Positions 12,556 through 15,356 of a stretch of DNA of 15,356 nucleotides are shown one piece after another. Both the position numbers and the translations under genes were made by a program. The notes under the pieces were generated by a model, which had not been told where the DNA came from, did not search any database, and worked only from the letters and a program-made list of their open reading frames with translations. This DNA is from Clostridia bacterium (GTDB lineage: Bacteria; Bacillota; Clostridia; Oscillospirales; Acutalibacteraceae), in contig JAFOXT010000052.1 in the NCBI GenBank assembly GCA_017425745.1, positions 1-15,356 of the forward strand, read 5' to 3'. The first letter of the stretch is position 1; each line of letters begins with the position of its first letter.

Positions 12556-14937
12556 ATGGCAGGAAAAGAATTTTTTGAACTGAGAAAAAAGATAATCGAA
12601 AAAGATTTTGCATATATGAACGAGAAACAGCGTCAGGCTATTTTCCACGTGAAAGGACCCGTTCTTATCCTTGCAGGTGCAGGCAGCGGTAAAACAACCG
12701 TTATAGTAAACCGTATTGCAAATATTGTAAAATACGGAAACGCCTATCACAGCAATGAGGTCCGTTTTGAGCCTACGGACAGAGATATACGTTATATGAA
12801 GGCGTATCTTGACGGTGATGAGGATATGCGCTTTGATATTGAAGATCTGCTTTCCGTTGAACCGGCAAGACCCTGGCAGATTCTTGCTATTACCTTCACC
12901 AATAAGGCGGCAAACGAGCTTAAGGAAAGACTCGAGAAAATGCTTGGTGAAGAGGCTAAGGATATCTGGGCTTCAACCTTCCACTCAAGCTGTGTAAGAA
13001 TTCTCAGAAAAGATGGTGAGGTGCTTGGTTACAGCAAAAACTTCACTATCTACGATACAGATGACTCAAAAAGACTTATAAAGGAGTGTCAACGTCAGCT
13101 TAATATAAGCGAAAGTGCACTTTCCTATAAAACTATTATCAGCGAGATCAGTAAGGCTAAGGATAGTCTTATTTCACCTGATGAGTATATGCAGAATGCA
13201 GGTAAGGACGCAAGAATGGTGCGTATTGCTCAGGTCTACAAAATGTATCAGGACGAAATGAAAAAGGCCAATGCAATGGACTTTGACGATATTATTGTAA
13301 ACACAGTTAATCTTCTTGAAAAGTACAGTAATGTGCGCGAATATTATCAGAATAAGTTCAAGTACATTATGGTTGACGAGTATCAGGATACTAACCACGC
13401 ACAGTATAAGCTTACAGAGCTTCTTGCAGGCGCACACAGAAATATCTGCGTAGTAGGTGATGATGACCAGAGTATTTACCGTTTCCGCGGTGCTACAATT
13501 GAAAATATTCTTTCTTTCGAGCACAGATATGCCGAATCAGATATTATCCGACTTGAGCAGAACTACCGTTCAACCCAGACTATTCTTGATGTTGCCAACG
13601 AGGTTATATCAAACAACAAAAAGCGTAAGGGCAAAAGTCTCTGGACAGCTAACGGTGCAGGTGATAAGGTTGTTATCAACACTGCTTATGATGAAAGCGA
13701 TGAGGCTACTTTTGTTGCAGACAAAATTTCAGATAATGTAAGTACAGGCAGATACAACTTCAGCGACCATGCTGTGCTTTACAGAATGAATGCACAGTCC
13801 AACTCAATTGAAAGAACTCTTGTGCGTTCAGGTATTCCTTACAGAATTATCGGCGGTCACCGTTTCTATGAAAGACAGGAAATCCGTGACGCAATTGCTT
13901 ACCTTACTGTTATCAATAATCCTGAGGATAACGTAAGACTCAGAAGAATCGTCAATGTGCCGAAACGAGGCATCGGCGACACAACAATCAACAAGGCTTC
14001 AGAGATTTCTTCAGGTCTCGGCATCAGCCTTTACGAGGTTTTCCGTCATTCTGATGAGTATGAAGCACTGAAGCGTTCATCCAAAAAGCTTATTGCTTTC
14101 TGTGACCTTATTGAAACTCTTTCAGAAAATGTTGATAAGGTGCCTCTTGATGAGCTTTTCACTGATGTAATTTCAAAAACCGACTACTTAGGCCATCTTC
14201 GTCTTGATAAAGAAAAAGGCGAGGAGAGAATTGAAAACATTTACGAGCTTGTTTCCAACCTTAAAACCTATGAGAGCGAAAACGAGGAGTCAACTCTTGC
14301 AGGCTTCCTTGAAGAAGTTGCTCTTATGACCGATATTGATAACTACAACGCTCAACAGGATGCAGTTGTTATGATGACAATTCACTCTGCAAAGGGCCTT
14401 GAATTTCCTGTAGTTTTCCTTCCGGGTATGGAAGAAGGAATTTTCCCGGGTATTCAGAGCATGTATAACCCTGATGATATTGAAGAGGAAAGACGCCTTG
14501 CTTATGTTGGTATCACAAGAGCCAAGGAAAAGCTTTACATCTCTCACGCAAATATGCGAATGCTTTTCGGTTCAACCTCAAGAAATCTTCCGTCACGTTT
14601 TGTAATTGAAATTCCAGACGCGCTTACAGAAAGAACAGGCAGACAGCCTGCTTCACAGAGAACCTTCGATTCACTTGTAAGAGGCGATTACGAGGACAGA
14701 AATTACAGCGGAAACGGATATCTTTCAAAAATCAATCAGAAGCCTCAGCCGGCCTCAGCACCGAAAGGACCGTCTGTATCCTACAATGTGGGCGATTCGG
14801 TAATGCACAAGGTTTTCGGAAAAGGTGTAATAGTTTCCTCAAAGCCTATGGGCGGAGATGCTATGCTTGAAATTGCTTTTGAAAAAGCAGGAACCAAGAA
14901 GCTTATGGCAAATTATGCAAAGCTTCAGAAAATATAA
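12556..14937 (+). CDS. pcrA: ATP-dependent 3'-5' DNA helicase PcrA/UvrD
   Basis: 793 residues, superfamily 1A. Motifs in order: Q-motif Gln25, Walker A GAGSGKT (41-47), Ia ITFTNKAA (112-119), II VDEYQDT with Asp274/Glu275, III GDDDQSIYRFRGA (about 301-313), IV LEQNYRST, V TIHSAKGLEF (about 608-617), VI YVGITRAKEKL (about 650-660). The C-terminal 50 residues (GDSVMHKVFGKGVIV to KLQKI) form the Tudor-like tail that in PcrA/UvrD binds RNA polymerase, fitting a role in transcription-coupled repair, and it complements uvrC in this window. Oddity: about 41 extra residues between Walker A and motif Ia (about 62-104, acidic, with RDIRYMKAYLDGDEDMRFD) compared with the short loop of Bacillus PcrA. Start chosen by GAGG 8 bases upstream. 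A secreted-protein gene follows 23 bases later without a terminator. Confidence 0.97.
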   Translation: MAGKEFFELRKKIIEKDFAYMNEKQRQAIFHVKGPVLILAGAGSGKTTVIVNRIANIVKYGNAYHSNEVRFEPTDRDIRYMKAYLDGDEDMRFDIEDLLSVEPARPWQILAITFTNKAANELKERLEKMLGEEAKDIWASTFHSSCVRILRKDGEVLGYSKNFTIYDTDDSKRLIKECQRQLNISESALSYKTIISEISKAKDSLISPDEYMQNAGKDARMVRIAQVYKMYQDEMKKANAMDFDDIIVNTVNLLEKYSNVREYYQNKFKYIMVDEYQDTNHAQYKLTELLAGAHRNICVVGDDDQSIYRFRGATIENILSFEHRYAESDIIRLEQNYRSTQTILDVANEVISNNKKRKGKSLWTANGAGDKVVINTAYDESDEATFVADKISDNVSTGRYNFSDHAVLYRMNAQSNSIERTLVRSGIPYRIIGGHRFYERQEIRDAIAYLTVINNPEDNVRLRRIVNVPKRGIGDTTINKASEISSGLGISLYEVFRHSDEYEALKRSSKKLIAFCDLIETLSENVDKVPLDELFTDVISKTDYLGHLRLDKEKGEERIENIYELVSNLKTYESENEESTLAGFLEEVALMTDIDNYNAQQDAVVMMTIHSAKGLEFPVVFLPGMEEGIFPGIQSMYNPDDIEEERRLAYVGITRAKEKLYISHANMRMLFGSTSRNLPSRFVIEIPDALTERTGRQPASQRTFDSLVRGDYEDRNYSGNGYLSKINQKPQPASAPKGPSVSYNVGDSVMHKVFGKGVIVSSKPMGGDAMLEIAFEKAGTKKLMANYAKLQKI

Positions 14938-14960
14938 ACCTTTAAAAAGGAGAGAATGTT

Positions 14961-15356
14961 ATGAAAAAAACTATTAAGCGAATTTTAAGTCTTGTTCTTA
15001 CGGTGTTAATGCTTATCGGTGCAGTGCCGATGTCTTTTGCAAAAGATGCTGATCCCGTAATTGTTGTCAGCGGTATGGCATCATACACTCTTGATGACGG
15101 TGAAACCGGTGAGAGGGTTTACGGACCCGAGACAGAAGTTATTCTGTCACTTGTGGGCAGAGCTCTTCCCGACGCAGCAAAATTCCTTTTCACAAAGGAT
15201 TATCAGGCTCTTGCCGATGCAGTTGTCAGCGATGTATATAACAGCATCTTTGAAGGTATGGCTTGCGATGCAGAGGGTAACTCAAAGCACAATATAACCA
15301 CAAAGACATTTCCGCTGTCACTTGACAACTATCCTGATGAGTGGGATTTCAGCACA
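14961..15356 (+). CDS. Secreted hydrolase/lipase-like protein (3' truncated by the window)
   Basis: The frame from ATG 14961 stays open for all 132 codons to the right edge. AAGGAG (14946-14951) precedes it by 9 bases. A signal peptide (MKKTIKRILSLVLTVLMLIG, likely cut after SFA near 27) leads into PVIVVSGMASYTL, which resembles the first strand and oxyanion region of secreted alpha/beta hydrolases/lipases. The segment with LACDAEG-type spacing and SLDNYPDEWDF recalls lipase-like exported proteins of gut Clostridia, from memory. The nucleophile region would lie beyond the window, so catalytic identity is not shown. It follows pcrA by 23 bases and may be co-transcribed with it. Confidence 0.75.
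   Translation, partial: MKKTIKRILSLVLTVLMLIGAVPMSFAKDADPVIVVSGMASYTLDDGETGERVYGPETEVILSLVGRALPDAAKFLFTKDYQALADAVVSDVYNSIFEGMACDAEGNSKHNITTKTFPLSLDNYPDEWDFST

Overview
The window looks like chromosomal DNA from a low-to-mid GC, Gram-positive-type gut Clostridia (Oscillospirales/Ruminococcaceae-like). Reasons: strong AGGAGG ribosome binding sites, TTGACA/TATAAT promoters, secreted proteins with Big_2 Ig-like repeats, a DUF5685-DnaJ-membrane protein cluster, and candidate Spo0A boxes. The lineage is an inference from gene content. I see no rRNA, tRNA, CRISPR array, transposase or phage gene.

Layout, left to right. (1) 2-3154: the 3' part of a large secreted SGNH/GDSL hydrolase with eight C-terminal Big_2 domains, then a terminator. 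(2) 3225-3328: a perfectly folded four-way-junction inverted-repeat element between convergent genes. (3) 3400-4320, minus strand: an alpha/beta hydrolase of the monoacylglycerol lipase type. (4) 4485-6515: a three-gene operon of a DUF5685 protein, a J-domain/TPR protein with a cysteine-rich tail, and a small polytopic membrane protein. (5) 6648-10116: a secreted papain/CHAP-like peptidase with SH3 and Big_2 domains, then uvrC close behind it; the promoter carries two candidate Spo0A boxes. (6) 10214-10591: an XRE-family regulator whose promoter overlaps a 12-bp inverted repeat. (7) 10676-11697: two small secreted proteins of unknown function, the second with 16 cysteines. (8) 11765-11878: a second copy of the four-way-junction element, again between convergent genes. 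(9) 11904-12377, minus strand: a YbaK/EbsC-family protein. (10) 12556-14937: pcrA helicase. (11) 14961 to the end: the start of a secreted hydrolase-like protein.

How the genes relate. Housekeeping DNA repair (uvrC, pcrA) is interleaved with exported proteins: the SGNH/Big_2 protein, the CHAP/SH3/Big_2 protein, two small secreted proteins and the 3'-terminal hydrolase. The latter group probably acts at the cell surface or on extracellular substrates. The DUF5685-DnaJ-membrane trio is a tight, translationally coupled unit of unknown function.

The most unusual signal is the pair of intergenic elements at 3225-3328 and 11765-11878. Both are bounded by the same 10-bp outer stem (GGGCGCCGAY with its complement). 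Both hold exactly three back-to-back hairpins with no unpaired base at the junction. The inner hairpins share no obvious sequence between copies, and the one variable outer base pair changes in a compensatory way (C:G to T:A). This suggests a repeat family kept for its shape rather than its inner sequence.

No gene-free stretch exceeds about 250 bases; each holds the terminators, promoters or repeat elements listed.
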